Shown: in pieces, positions 25,247 to 37,860 of the stretch | Numbering within the stretch: the first letter of the stretch is position 1 | Layout: every line of letters begins with the position of its first letter | DNA from: Spisula solida | Lineage: Eukaryota; Mollusca; Bivalvia; Venerida; Mactridae | Length of the DNA: 64,000 nucleotides | NCBI GenBank assembly: GCA_947247005.1 | Contig: OX365945.1 | Span: 33,224,551-33,288,550, forward strand | Reading direction: 5' to 3' | The notes under the pieces: model-generated | Database searches by the model: none | What the model was told of the DNA's origin: nothing | Seen by the model: the letters and a program-made list of their open reading frames with translations, nothing else | Translations under genes and position numbers: made by a program

Positions 25247-28200
25247 CGCCACCTATCGTCAACTTCGATCTCATTTGAAATCATCTGTGTGTTGCAATTT
25301 TGTGTGTTCATTCTTCTTTATGTTTTCTCTACGAATAATATTTATTTATATTACAAATGTAAACATTAGTTTAAGTATAAATATTTAGGTTAAAAATTGC
25401 TTGCTTGTGTATTTTGTTGGATTATTTTGTACGAGTATTTCAATACCCCGTGGAATGATTCGTCATAATAATGACGCGCGAATGCTTTGTCTGCTTCTAT
25501 ATTGCCCAGAAAGTATTTATCCGCTGACTCTTACAGCGCTGTTTATGGGCCTTATGTTATGTACACATTGAAACAAAGCAACTGTGATAATTCTAATGGA
25601 AATTGCGACATTTGTCAGTCTGTTGAGGAAGCTCTCGTTCAATCGGGACTCATCGGGACTCATCGGAATAACAGATCTTCGGCATTAAGCTAAGCGGAAA
25701 AACTCGGACAGTCACGACTGACTCACTATGGAACACAACATTTTAAGGTCAGGAAATCATGTGCTGAATTATCACCCAAAGGGAAACTTTTTACAGAAAC
25801 TGTTTCTGTTTCATATAAGTGTGTTGGACTTTCTTGCACCTTTATATTGTTTTGAAACATTTAAAGGGACAGTTTTTCGATACAATAAATGCCTGGAAGA
25901 CATGACACTTTAGTGGGCATTAGGGGTGATAATCTTACAAATGATTTCCTCTGAACTTACGTCACGTGCTTCACAATGTGCATTGCTTGGATGTCAAAAC
26001 GTACCATCCACACGTGGACCTGTGTTTCTTAAGATAATGTTCTTTACTTCGACCAGTATTACTATTAATTTATGTTATATTTGATATTGTGTTTGTGTTT
26101 GACACTCTAGTGGAAACCTTTAGCATGTACTGATTAGTGCTTATTTTTTGCTCTTGTCGCGGGAGCAGAAACTTGTCGAAGCTTTTACTAGATCTAGTTA
26201 TGCCATTTCTTTATGCCTTCTTTATAAACATACCTCGATATTGATTGAGACTGTGACTTCTTTCTTTTTCGTTTATTCGTTCTTTAAACATAAAACAAAA
26301 CAGTTAGTAGACGAAGGGAGAGAACTCGTATGAAATAAACCGGGGGACACTCTGATCCATGAACATAATAATAAAAGGGTATCAACTACATGTATCAATT
26401 GTCTCTTTATAGACAAATCGTTTATACGCTGTATTACTGCGCTTGCAGGGCCTATCAGTATTAATTATCTGTGTTAATCATTGGGATATTGTTCATATAT
26501 CCAACTGTCAGTATTAATAGAAATAAATTTTATACTTTTAAGTATACTCTCTGTTATTTCTTGAGCTAATTTACTGTGTAAAACATGATTGCATGTTTAA
26601 TCCTCGCCACGAAATGGAAAGCGATTATATGGCATTTCTCCGTCCGTTCGTGAGTCCGTCTGAAACAAAACCGTGTCCGCTTTTTAACTATTTAACACCT
26701 GAACTGAATTGCATGTAATTCACAGAGGCGACAAGTTTCAAGAGCATATTGGTCTCATACAAGGCCTCACAGTTCACTATATCCATTATATAATGCGGGT
26801 GATTATAGCCGTCTAGACTGCCTAGTGTGTGTGTGTTCTTCTTATGGAAGTTCAAACTTCCACACAGATCGGTACACGTGTACACATATTTTACCGCCAC
26901 GTGGACGCATGGTTAGTTCGGATTTAGACTTCGGACTGGTACCCGTTCGAAGATAAAAAAAATGCGATAGCGAAATTGTGACCGATGACCAGTCTTAAAA
27001 AGGAGAGAAGGTAGATGATTCAAACTTGATTTTTATTACATTTGACCCGTCCCGATGTTGCCAGATGTTCATCAGTGTACGCCGAGCTACCTCCCTATAT
27101 AGCGCGTGGCATTATAACAAGGTACGTAGTCGGGCAGTTGGTGTGTTCAGAATAATGACATGTGTTCTGCTATTTCTGTTTCAAGTGCTGCCTTTTTTAT
27201 CAATAAAACTAGTCAGAGAGACACGAACATAATTAATGAACTGTCTTCAAGTGTCCCGGGTATATAGATGTTTCATTCGAAACCCGAAAATGCAAACCAA
27301 GGCTGTATATTTAATTATTAGTACATGTTGCACTAGCAATATTTTCATAACAGACGTCCGTCAGCAATCTCTTTTAAGCAGACGTTTCATTCGTTGTACA
27401 GGTACATGGTTTCAAATCATCTGAGTGAACCAAATTATCTGAGTGTACTCTATATAGAGAAAAGATTGAGCAGCGGCCATGTTAAGCCGCAACGAATATG
27501 ACGTTAAAGGCACTGGTGTCCGTATTTGCTTTGACAACTGTAGAAAATCTGGGTCCCAGCTTTCAGCGTAACCGTCATATCCGTTGCGGCTAAACATGGC
27601 CGCTGCACAACCTTCTGTTTATATAGGGTACACTCAGATAATAAGGTACAATAAGATAATTTGAAATCATGTGCCTATGATTCGTTGCTCTTGTCATGCA
27701 TGCACGAACCTTAGTGTAAGATATCGGTACATTGGCAGCAGTCTGGAGGTTGCACACCTGTGTATCTACACAGGTTTCAAATGTTTGCAACTTGATATCC
27801 TACTAAATGAAACTATACATACTATATATATATAATGATTATAGTGTGTAAAATACGAGTCTAATGGTAATAACTGCGTCTAAGACGAAAATGAACAAAA
27901 ATAACATAATATTATACATCGATTTAAACAATTTAATGCGTAATTCTTACATATGGTTTACAACACACCTGTTCATTAAGTGGACTAGAGTTGCTTAAAA
28001 CAAGCAAAGTGAGTAGATCTACTAGTCAGGCTGGAAACTACATGCTGCAATCCAAAAAACACATTTAGAAGTTGTTTCTAGTACCGCAATGTCGTACATA
28101 TACAACTTGTATGTCACATCGGAACAACAATATTGCCACCGAACAAACAACTATATACAATGAGCCACGGGCTGGTGTAACTGACCTAAGGACATATATT

Positions 28201-28480
28201 TAGTTCATTACAATAGCGTATGGAGAATTCATTTAACAAATGAAAGGGTCTAATTCAGGTCATAAAATATTAAAAGTAAAAATCCAATGGATTCACTAAC
28301 TGTCTTGTAATCTCCCGTTAACCGACGTCTAAAAACAATAAGACGTGGCTAGGTAACATTGATCTGTCGAAAGGTCATTCCACTCATTGAATTACTATTA
28401 TGATTGTCAATGCTAGATTGTCTTGTATTGCTAAAAATTGTTGAACATAAAGTTATCATCTACAGAATGAGAAAACAAAA
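25247..28480. other. Intergenic, with one foldback element
   Basis: Between the 172-aa gene and the TMED gene. It holds the foldback at 27404-27672; the rest is AT-rich with no supported gene. Confidence 0.5.
27404..27672. mobile_element. Foldback element with arms of about 100 bp
   Basis: Left acatggtttcaaatcatctg, then tctgagtgtactctatatag and gcagcggccatgtt, is mirrored on the right as aacatggccgctgc, ctatataa..gtacactcagata and gatttgaaatcatgt with mismatches. No coding capacity; the family is not assigned. Confidence 0.7.
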
Positions 28481-29125
28481 CTATGTTTCAGCTTCTATAT
28501 CGCTAGTAGAAGACTTTTCGGTGAAGAATCGTTTCAACATATACGACTGTCCCAATCCTGCCATCAAAATGGCAAGCGTCTGTGTGAATGCCCACCACGA
28601 GACATGCGTGCGCAGAGCTTCCGCTAGATGTCGACTGATTGATTCTTTGAGGCGGTAATCACGCTGATGTTTCACTACAGACGACATTGTCTCGTGAATT
28701 TCATCACATGAATTTTCAGACGATGTTCTCACGAAAGGTTTTACAACACCAGCCTCACCTGCCAACGAGTCAATTTCACGAGGACGTAAATCAAAGTACA
28801 CGATTTTATGGGTCCATGTAGAAAATTCGTTGCTAAAACAGAATGAAAAATCTCCTCGAGAAGTTTCAAACTCGAATGTACCTTCCTTAGCCTGTTTCTT
28901 TTTATGTAATACTTTCCCGTTTGGGCTTCTTACAAATACGTCCACGTCGTTTTTGCCGCCACGAATAACTTTGTAATCCATTACGTATTCTTTAGCACTT
29001 TCAAAGCGCTCGTTGATACAGAATCGCTTCTTGTCCGGAAGTTCAAACGTCAAAGCAGTCCCGCTTGCTCGCACCCCAAACACAAGAAAATATACGATAA
29101 AACACGATGATCGACACGACAGCAT
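28481..29125 (-). CDS. p24-gamma cargo receptor (TMED3/TMED7-like), intronless
   Basis: p24/TMED proteins are type I membrane proteins cycling between ER and Golgi as cargo receptors and coat adaptors. The 214-aa product has a signal peptide (about residues 1-21), then the GOLD-domain opening ALTFELPDKKRFCINE, a pair of GOLD cysteines (FCINE and FCFSNEFST), a YFDLRPRE strand, a coiled-coil neck with YRLKESISRHLAEALRTHVSWW, one membrane span (about residues 178-197) and a short tail LKRFFTEK. ALTFELPD, FCFSNEFSTW and SFFTEK-type endings are typical of the TMED3/TMED7 (gamma) group. The tail keeps the FF pair read by COPII but ends DIEAET with no KKxx dilysine signal. The gene has a single exon, unlike the usual split TMED genes, so it may be a retrocopy that has kept its frame. 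The neighbours are repeats. Confidence 0.9.
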   Translation of the reverse strand: MLSCRSSCFIVYFLVFGVRASGTALTFELPDKKRFCINERFESAKEYVMDYKVIRGGKNDVDVFVRSPNGKVLHKKKQAKEGTFEFETSRGDFSFCFSNEFSTWTHKIVYFDLRPREIDSLAGEAGVVKPFVRTSSENSCDEIHETMSSVVKHQRDYRLKESISRHLAEALRTHVSWWAFTQTLAILMAGLGQSYMLKRFFTEKSSTSDIEAET

Positions 29126-31187
29126 TTCGGTGGATGATAGAAGTGATTGAAAATGTAAAAAACAACGATATATTTTAACTACAAGTCCACGGTCATTCTA
29201 CACAAAATTTAATGCAGTTTCAAATACGGGTAAAGTTAATAAACTGCCACGCAATTATTACCTAACTACTCCTGATGACAAATTGATAGTTATTGAATGT
29301 CTGTATGATATGATACGTACAATATGTTACCACCCAAGACATCAAGCAGCCAGCTGTTACAGCAAGGTATATAAAGGACATTGACAAAAACCATATAATC
29401 AAACATGTACGGTGGGTTTTTATCAATAATGTTTATGTGACACGTACAAGATGATTGCTGGTGATATTTTTATGATCAAATAACCGTCAAACATTTACTA
29501 GAAAATTGTAAACAGTAATTGCTGTGGCACAGAAAGTCGTTTTAAGCACCAGTCAATTGAAACCACGCCCCAACCCCGGAGACAGGCGGTGATACCGGGG
29601 GAACAGTCCCGTGTTTTTACCTTTCAACTTGTAAAGCAGACAGAAGTACATGTATTGATCCAACGCTTAGAATTAGCCTCATATGTATAGTCCATATGAG
29701 AGGATTGAAACAACGGAGAAACACGTCACCCGTTGGTTTGACAACCACACTTCAAACTCAGCAACTGAGCTCCGTGGCTTTACATCCAGGGATCTGTATG
29801 AACCAAAGAGTGTCACCCAGAGTGTCCAACAGCGGCACCAATGTAGTGCTAGGAAGAAAATTCTGATACAGAGGATGGACTGGTTCACAAGAGTAGTTCT
29901 GATACGAGACTTGTCTGCGAGGAAAGGTGCAGACCAGTCAAGTGTAGTAGGTGCTCCTAAATTCGTTCCGGTTGATGGCCTTTCAAAACAGTCAAAAATA
30001 ATTATTTAACAATGTGATTGTTGTAGTCTGATTGATCTGTACATGCACTTTCATTATTATGTTTACAATGGCTGGAACGGCGATCGAGCGGATATCGCTC
30101 TGGACTACTGATCGAGAGGTTCCTCGTTCGAATCACGGCCGGGGTACTTGGTCATTTCTGAAACGCTTTTCAGTGTTTCCCACCCAACTAGAGATGAACT
30201 GGTTGGACACCCAGAGGTAGGCTCGCGTGTATCGGTGCTATACATCGGGCACGTTCAAGAACCAGGGAGAAAAAGCTAGGGCAACGCTCACGGATTCCGC
30301 GTATCACAACTCTTTCGCTTCTACTTGCTGTCCCTTCAGCTAAAACACAGGACCCAATTTGAAGTAAGTGCTTGCACTTTAATGGGTTAAGCCTAAATAA
30401 TTACATACATGGGGCAATTCATTTATGCTCAAAGGTAACTACCACACATCATGGACTAAGACTGTGAACGCCGATTCAATACATGCAAACTTGTGCAATG
30501 TTACAATGTAACATAGCAACAGAAAATGAGATATTTATTGCACAGCACATATATATTTAACACCATTAAAACGCCGATTTTCACAAACGCTTTTTAAAAT
30601 TGTTTATAAAGAGATCATTTACAGATAAGGTATAGTTACAAACAAAAGTGACCATGTACAGTCTGAAAGCCTAAATTTTGAAGCACCCTATTTGATAGTG
30701 AACGAGTTGTCTGCCCCTTTACACAAGACTTCAAGGCGTGTGTCAGCTGTTTTTAAACATTTCACATGAATAGTAAATTGGGTGTTTTTATGCCCTTGTG
30801 GTCAATACCTTGGTCAACCTTTTTGGTAAAATCAACCTTTCAGGACCAACGGTGCATGAAAGAAAATTTGAATGGAAAATTGATTTCCCTTGCCATGTAG
30901 TAAAGACTGTTTGTAAAAGAGACACATCTCTTCATAGAACAACTAGGGCTTTTTCTTTCAAATTGAAAATGGAACTTTATTAATGATGTTTAGTATTTAA
31001 TGTTAAAGTTTTTGTCGGGATATGAAAAACCTCCATGGAAAATGTGTTTTTAATGGCTTTAAATAACATACAAGCTGAGCATTACAAACTTTCTGAACAT
31101 CACATGCCGACTTAGCGAATACACATGGTCAAACTACTATACTTGCTCAGCATTGACAGGAGTCCCAAGAAATTACCCGGTATTTAA
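29126..31187. other. Intergenic upstream of the TMED gene
   Basis: Contains one MITE end at 29548 (gcaccagtcaattgaaacca), a 108-codon plus-strand ORF at 29683-30009 with no recognisable domain or codon signal, and the SINE at 30073-30290. The rest is AT-rich. The TMED promoter should lie just above 29125; only a TATATTTT run near 29165-29175 is suggestive. Confidence 0.45.
30073..30290 (+). mobile_element. tRNA-derived SINE
   Basis: The head contains a B box (cGTTCGAATCacggcc) and a preceding tRNA-like arm. It continues with a tttcagtgtttcccaccc block, as in the SINE at 17811-18110, then atcggtgctatacatcggg and cacgttcaagaaccaggg. The end is not clearly defined. Confidence 0.65.
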
Positions 31188-32150
31188 AACAAGAGGGCCC
31201 AAAGGGCCCTAGGTCGCTCACCTGTCGAACTTGACCTAGATTTTGTTGAGATGATCATCGTGACCAAGTTTTTTACAGATTAGGTCAATATTGTGACCTC
31301 TAGTGACACAGTTTTTATATGATTTGACCTTGTAACCTAGTTTTTGACCCCAGATAAACCAATATCGAACTTTACCTAGATTTTGTTGAGATGATCATTG
31401 TGACCAAGTTTCATAAAGATCAGACCAAAACTGTGACCTATAATGAATACACAAGGTTTTTCTATTATTTGACCTTGTGACCTAGTTTTTGACCCTGGAT
31501 GAACTCATATCGAACTTGATCAAGATTCTGTTGAGATGATCATTGTGACCGAGTTTCATTAAGATTAGGCCAAAATTGTGACCTCTAGTGACTACGCAAG
31601 GTTTTTCTATGATTTGACCTTGTGACCTAGTTTTTGACCCCGGATGACCCAATATCGAACTTGACCTAGATGTTGTTGTTATGATCATTGTGACTAAGTT
31701 TCGTAAAGATCAGGCCAAAACTGTGACCTCTAGTGACTACACAAAGTGTTTCTATTATTTGACCTTGTGACCTAGTTTTTGACACCGGATGACCCAATAT
31801 CGAACTTGACCTAGATTTTGTTAAGACGATCATTGTGACCGAGTTTCCTAAAGATTAGACCAAAAGTGTGACCTCTATTGACTACACAAGTTTTTTCTAT
31901 GATTTGACCTTGTGACCTAGTTTTTGACCCAAGATGATCCAATATCGAACTTGACCTAGATTTTGTTGAGATGATCATTGTGACAAAGTTACATTAAGAT
32001 TAAGTCAAAATTGTGACCTCTAGTGACTACACAAAGTTTTTCTATTATTTGACCTTGTGACCTAGTTTTTGACCCCGGATGACACATTATCGAACTTGAC
32101 CTAGATTTTGTTGAGGTGATCATTGTGACCAAGTTACATAAATATTCAGT

Positions 32151-33420
32151 AACAAGAGGGCCCAAAGGGCCCTAGGTCGCTCACCTGTCGAACTTGACCT
32201 AGATTTTGTTGAGAAGATCATTGTGACCAAGTTTTATACAGATTAGGCCAATATTGTAACCTCTAGTGATTACACAAGGGTTTTCTATGATTTGACCTTA
32301 TGACCTAGTTTTTGACCCCAGATAAACCAATATCAAACTTGACCTAGATTTTGTTGAGATCATCATTGTGACCAAGTTTCGTAAAGATCAGGCCAAATAT
32401 GTGACCTCTAGTGACTACACAAGGTTTTTCTATTATTTGAACTTGTGACCTAGTTTTTGACCCCAGATGACCCATTATCGAACTTGACCTAGATTTTATT
32501 AGGATGATCATTGTGACAGAGTTTCATTAAGATTAGACCAAAATGGTGACCTCTAGTGACAACACAATATTTTTCTATGATTTGACCTTGTGACCTAGTT
32601 TTTGACCTCAGATGACCCATTATCGAACTTGGCCTAGCTTTTATTGGGATGATCATTGTGACAGAGTTTCATAAAGATTAGACCAAAATTGTGACCTCTA
32701 GTGACAACACAAGGTTTTTCTATGATTTGACCTTGTGACCTAGTTTTTGACCTCGGATGACCCAATATCGAACTTGACCTAGATTTTGTTAAGATGATCA
32801 TTGTGACCAAGTTTCAAAAAGAATAAGTCAAAATTTCGACCTCTAGTGACTACACAAGGTTTTTCTATGATTTGACCTTGTGACCGAGTTTTTGACCTCG
32901 GATGACCCAATATCGAACTTGACCTAGATTTTGTGGAGATGATCATTGTGAGCAAGTTTCATAACAATTAAGTCAAAATTGTGACCTCTAGTGACTACAC
33001 AAGGTTTTTCTATGATTTGACCTTGTGACCTAGTTTTTGACCCCGGATGACCCAATATCGAACTTGACCTAGATTTTGTTAGGATGATCATTGTGACCAA
33101 GTTTCATAAAGATTAAGTCAAAATTGTGACCTCTAGTGACTACACAAGGTTTTTCTATTATTTGACCTAGTGACCTAGTTTTTGACCCCAGATGCCCCAA
33201 TATCGAACTTGGCCTAGATTTTGTTAAGATGATCATTGTGACCAAGTTTCATAAAGATTAGGCTAAAATTGTGACCTCTAGTGTCTACACAAGCCAATTG
33301 TTGACGGACGGACGGACGACGGACGGACGGACGGACGGACAGATGGACGGACGGACGACGGACGACGGACGAAGAGTGATCACAAAAGCTCACTCTGTCA
33401 CTTTGTGACAGGTGAGCTAA
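32151..33420. mobile_element. Inner, nested copy of the same Helitron-like element
   Basis: Has its own complete head (aacaagagggcccaaagggc) and tail (gacggacg tract at 33303-33370, then hairpin and ggtgagctaa). The outer repeat unit is broken after ataaatattcagt and resumes with aaattgtgacctc, which shows insertion into an array unit. It holds about eight 145-bp units. Confidence 0.85.
33303..33372. repeat. (GACG)n-type microsatellite inside the element tail
   Basis: Runs of gacggacggacgg interrupted by gacgac and cagatgg. Shorter versions occur at 34039-34062 and 46794-46812, in the same position relative to other element tails. Confidence 0.9.
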
Positions 33421-34338
33421 AAATTGTGACCTCTAGTGACTACACAAGGTTTTTCTATTATTTGACCTTGTGACCTAGTTTTTGACCCCGGATAACCCAA
33501 TATCGAACTTGACCTAGATTTTGTTGAGGTGATCATTGTGACCAAGTTTCATAAAGATAAGGTCGAAATTGTGACCTCTAGTGACTACACAAGGTTTTTC
33601 TATGATTTGACCTTGTGACCTAGTTTTTGACCCCTGATAACCCAATATCGAACTTTACCTAGATTTTGTTGAGGTGATCATTGTGACCAAGTGTCATAAA
33701 GATAAGGTCGAAATTGTGACCTCTAGTGACTACGCAAGGTTTTTCTATGATTTGACCTTGTGACCTAGTTTTTGACCCCGGACAACCCAATATCGAACTT
33801 GACCTAGATTTTGTTGAGATGATCATTGTGACCAAGTTTCAAAAAGATTAAGTCAAAATTGTGACCTCAAGTGACTACACAAGGTTTTTCTATGATTTGA
33901 CCTTGTGACCTAGTTTTTGACTCTGGACGACCCAATATCGAACTTGACCTAGATTTTGTTGAGATGATCATTGTGACCAAGTTTCATAAAGATTAGGCTA
34001 AAATTGTGACCTTTAGTGTCTACACAAGCCAATTGTTGACGGACGGACAACGGACGACGGACAAAGAGTGATCACAAAAGCTCACTCTGTCACTTTGTGA
34101 CAGGTGAGCTAAAAAGGCCGAGAGAATATCCTGAATAAAATACCCAGTGAGAAGTCTGATAAAAGAACAAATACAATATTCAATACCTAATTTATTTCCT
34201 TGTATTCATACAATCATGTACAATACATCACTTTTATCATATAACAAATATAACACAATCACGTAACTATTTAACTGTAAGAACAATATATTACATGCGG
34301 AAATGATTTTATACAATTTATACAGCGGTCCAAGAACA

Positions 34339-34588
34339 GGCCCCAATCTCCCAAAGCATCTCAACTAGAAATCTCAGCTCAAATTGAGATTTTACTCAAA
34401 TCAGAGTCTGAACTTAAGTTACATCAGACTTTTGTGATCTTGACATTTTACTGTAATAAACTCAGCATAAAGTTTGTTTTATGATGTCAATTTTGAGTCC
34501 AACCTATCATGGAAATCACTTCAAAGATGAATGACATTATGTGAGATGAGATTTAGCTCAAAGTGAGATCCTTCGAAAGATCGGGACC
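34339..34588. mobile_element. Complete 250-bp MITE (family of 5985-6488)
   Basis: Ends ggccccaatctcccaaagca and gagatccttcgaaagatc gggacc are inverted. Inner segments aatctcagctcaaattgaga and gatgagatttagctcaaagt match the SNW1 intron copy. No nested insertion. Confidence 0.75.
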
Positions 34589-35030
34589 TGGCTATAAAGC
34601 AAGGCCTATGATAAAATACTGTTAGTTTCTCCTCCCGCTATCTACACAAAAAATTGCCCCTTCTAAACGAAATTTGGATGATAAATAAAAAATAATTTGA
34701 TTTTTTGGGGACAAAAATTAGAGAAGGCATCAAATACCAATTCAAGATCTATATATTGAAAAGACTAAGAACATTTCGAAATTAAAGATAAAACAATAAA
34801 TTTACTGTGGAATTTTGTTATATCTCTAGTTACTGATATTGAGACGTCAAAATCTTTTAAGTCGATTTTCTCAAAATGAACTTTTGTAGACTTAGAACAT
34901 TCTAGAATTGAGTTGATGATAAAGCTTTAAAACTATGTAAAAACTTAATATTGTTTTTCTTGTTTAGCCGATACACTTTGTGAATACCATCCCTGGAAAA
35001 CATTATTGTCTCAACAGTTCAATAACTGAG

Positions 35031-35997
35031 TTTATCACATAACCTGCGGTCCAGGAGTGCCGTAAAGCCGTACCGTAAATATCCTTCGGCACTCCCAGAC
35101 TGTGCAATAAATATTTAAATTAGCTTGACGTGATGTTAGCCAATCCATGCATTGATCCGTCAATGACGTCAGGATAATATTAACGTCGCCATGACGTCGT
35201 GCTCATTGTACCGCTGAATTTTGGTTGAAACATATGCAGCGTACATCATCTTTTTGAACAGCAAGATCCTCTATTTATATATCAGATTGTGTTGATTCTA
35301 GAGATGATATAAGAAACAATATAGGTTATAAGTAACAAACCGTATGGATAAATGACAATCTCATTAAAATCAGATCCTAACATTTACTCCATTCCTTTAC
35401 ACTGTTAGAGATCTGACTACACTCTGTAAGAGGTCATATTCACAATGATGTCACATAGTTCTTCCAATGAAATTATATCTAGCCACCTCAGTAGACTTTC
35501 ACTGCAATTTCAGATTAGTGAAAAAAGCAATTTGATTGGATAGCGTAAAGTTCACATTGATATGACCCCATACGAAGGGCCCTCAGATCCTAAATAGAGG
35601 ATCTTGCACAAGTGTTCATTACATACGAGTTTTATTAAACAAGTGAACAAAATAATATGAAGCCTCCAGTCATATTGTTTTTGTCGACGAGTTTAATAAA
35701 CTCGTATGTAATCAGAGCACAATTGTAAGATTCTATTTATCACATAACCTTAGAAAACGCTCATTATCATTTAAAATGATGATACACGCTGCATAGGTGT
35801 CAGACAAATCAAGCGCTACAATGGGCATGATGTCATGACGACGTTGATATTATACTGACGTCATGAGCCGATCAAGGCATGGATTGGCTTACGTCGTGTC
35901 AGGCTAATTTACATATTTATTGCACACTCTGGGAGTGCTGAACGATATTTACGACACCGCTTTACGGCACCGCTGGACCGCAGGTTATGTGATAAAT
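35031..35997. mobile_element. Long-TIR element (arms of about 200 bp or more)
   Basis: The left arm tttatcacataacctgcggt, then ccaggagtgccgtaaagccg and a tgcaataaatatttaaatta block, is inverted on the right (35800-35997) as taatttacatatttattgca, ggcaccgctgg and accgcaggttatgtgataaa. CATTGATCCGTCAATGACGTC on the left pairs loosely with tgacgtcatgagccgatcaa on the right. The centre contains parts of another MITE (35357-35590) and a palindrome at 35623-35713. Confidence 0.8.
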
Positions 35998-36046
35998 CAG
36001 CTTAAAGTAGTGAAGTGTAATAAGGGTCTGGTTTTAATGAGATTGG
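35357..36046. mobile_element. MITE halves interleaved with the long-TIR element
   Basis: The left end caatctcattaaaatcagat at 35357 and right end gtctggttttaatgagattg ending at 36046 match the ends of the complete copy at 42571-43298. The right arm of the long-TIR element lies between them, while its left arm lies outside, so the two elements cross rather than nest cleanly. Confidence 0.65.
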
Positions 36047-37035
36047 ACAAATGATTACAAATCAGGTATGAATCAACTATGAACACAAAAACTGTAAACA
36101 TGATTAACTAGTAATTAAACGCTTGAAAGGTAATTAAAATGCAATAAAACAAGTCATGGAAAAACATCACAGAAAACAAAGCATTGTCTTGGTAACACAA
36201 AGTAAGGAAATAGTCTTTAATTAAATATATTTCATGAACAATTAACTGATGCACATTCAGAAATTAGTTGCCATTGATTTTGTGAACAATAGAATCTAAA
36301 TTAAAACACAACACTGTGTATAGCCTGGAGAATTTAACATGCCTCTAGAACTTCTATTCGCATAATTTAACAGCTGATATATTGTCTATATTTTATAATC
36401 CCAGTTGTATGTTTTCATAAGAGGGAAGTATCACGAAGAGGCTCGATGAAATTTACATATTCAACGCAAGAACCTTGAAATATTCATGCATAAAGGTCAG
36501 GATCAAATCAAATTCTTCGTTCTACACATAAGGTTTATAGAGGCAGAATATAATCTTTAACATGCTTCAAGTTTATAAGATAATAATTGTGAGCTCAATG
36601 TATGATTTAATTTTAAACAAGAATCTATTTTACAATAATGTAGTCGGATTGAGTACATGAACGTGCATAGAGCACCACATGTAACATCATTCAGGAAAAC
36701 AAAGAGTCAACTAAACATATCAACAATTAACTAAGTGATAACTACAATAATTAACAAAGTAAATTAAATCTCCATTAAAACATAGTAAACATAGTATTGA
36801 ATACATTGCACATAAAATCAAATGATAATAAATGGTGTCTTAATTTTTTGTAGTAATCAATACACTCCTTTCCGGGTCATTAGAATCCTGTAAAATACAT
36901 GCATAAAATACATGCATAACATACGTGAAGTACAATGGCTGTTTCATACAGATTTTATATCAAATCAACATTTTATGCGATGATCTGGTATTTGACCCCA
37001 GATGATCCAGTTGCAAACTGCCTAGATGTTATATC

Positions 37036-37300
37036 AGGGGTGTCAACAGGGTCAAATTACAAATCCTGAAAATCAAATGCGGCTGACCATTTTGGTCAAA
37101 CAAGAGGCATTCAATCGCATTATTCCATATCTAACTCAGTTTGTATTCAATAAAACCGTCTGACAAGATTGAATTGGCCATAACTTTGCCATTTCTTGAG
37201 ATATTTTCATCAAATAACTTTTAGTTTGGTCAGATATCATAGCTCTTTCAGGATAGCTAAATCCGGAATTCCGGATAAATCCGGAATATTGACATCCCTG
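37036..37300. mobile_element. MITE, TGTCAACA / TTGACATCCCT ends
   Basis: A full-length relative of the element nested at 6018-6260, with the same ends and shared blocks (gcggctgacca, ccatttcttgagatattttc, atcaaataacttttagttt). Confidence 0.7.
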
Positions 37301-37679
37301 TATATAGACAAATATTGTGACTAAGTTTCATAAAGAATAAGTGAAACCTATAACCTCTAGAATGTTAACATACAACAGACAATGGTTGACACCAAATGGT
37401 GCATGGTGGACATATGGTGATCACAATAGCTCACCTTGAGCACTTACTGCTCACTTTATGCTCGGGCCAGCTAAAAATAACAACTACTCTACACACATTG
37501 CCTCTGGTCCCATTAATCTATTTGTACACTGGCCTTTACAAAATACTAAACACTAGAGTGAGTTAGTGAAAACTGTGTATTGTTAAACAACTGATTTTAT
37601 GTTTCATAAATAACTAATTTCTGTGTTTTACCTGTTTTGAAAATTCATGAGCATAAAATTTCACAAAATGTTTAAATTT

Positions 37680-37860
37680 AAGCCTAGGTCCCACTGAGGA
37701 ATTTCTCATTGGCGATGAAGAATTACACATAGTTTCCTTGATGTCGTTGCAGAACCTGTCTCGAAGCTCCTAATTGTCATCAGGAGTACATCCCTGAGGC
37801 AGTGGGACCAATGTATAATGTCTGCAACACATTAGAAAATTCTCAGTGGGACCTAGGCTT
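37680..37860. mobile_element. 181-bp MITE, AAGCCTAGGTCCCACTGAG TIRs
   Basis: Perfect inverted ends aagcctaggtcccactgag and ctcagtgggacctaggctt enclose a short non-coding centre. A longer relative with one decayed end is at 62938-63159, and a lone right end is at about 10476-10498. Confidence 0.9.

Larger units (their letters stand above)
31188..34115. mobile_element. Outer Helitron-like (Pearl-type) tandem-repeat element
   Basis: Starts aacaagagggcccaaagggc at 31188 with cctaggtcgctcacctg next, runs through tandem 145-bp units (gtgacctctagtgactacac ... cctagtttttgaccc ... tatcgaacttgacc ... gatcattgtgaccaag), and ends in a short (gacg)n run, agagtgatcacaaaagctca and a hairpin (tgtcactttgtgaca) before ggtgagctaaaa. 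Known bivalve elements of this plan are regarded as non-autonomous Helitron-type. It contains the nested copy at 32151-33420. No protein is encoded. Confidence 0.85.

Noticed and set aside
29683..30009. 108-codon plus ORF
   Set aside because: No domain, no homology that I recognise, no splice or promoter context, and repeat-rich surroundings. Treated as chance or a repeat remnant.
31188..34115. CRISPR-like interpretation of the regularly spaced 145-bp repeats
   Set aside because: The whole unit repeats with no unique spacers, and the context is an animal genome; it is a transposon-internal satellite.
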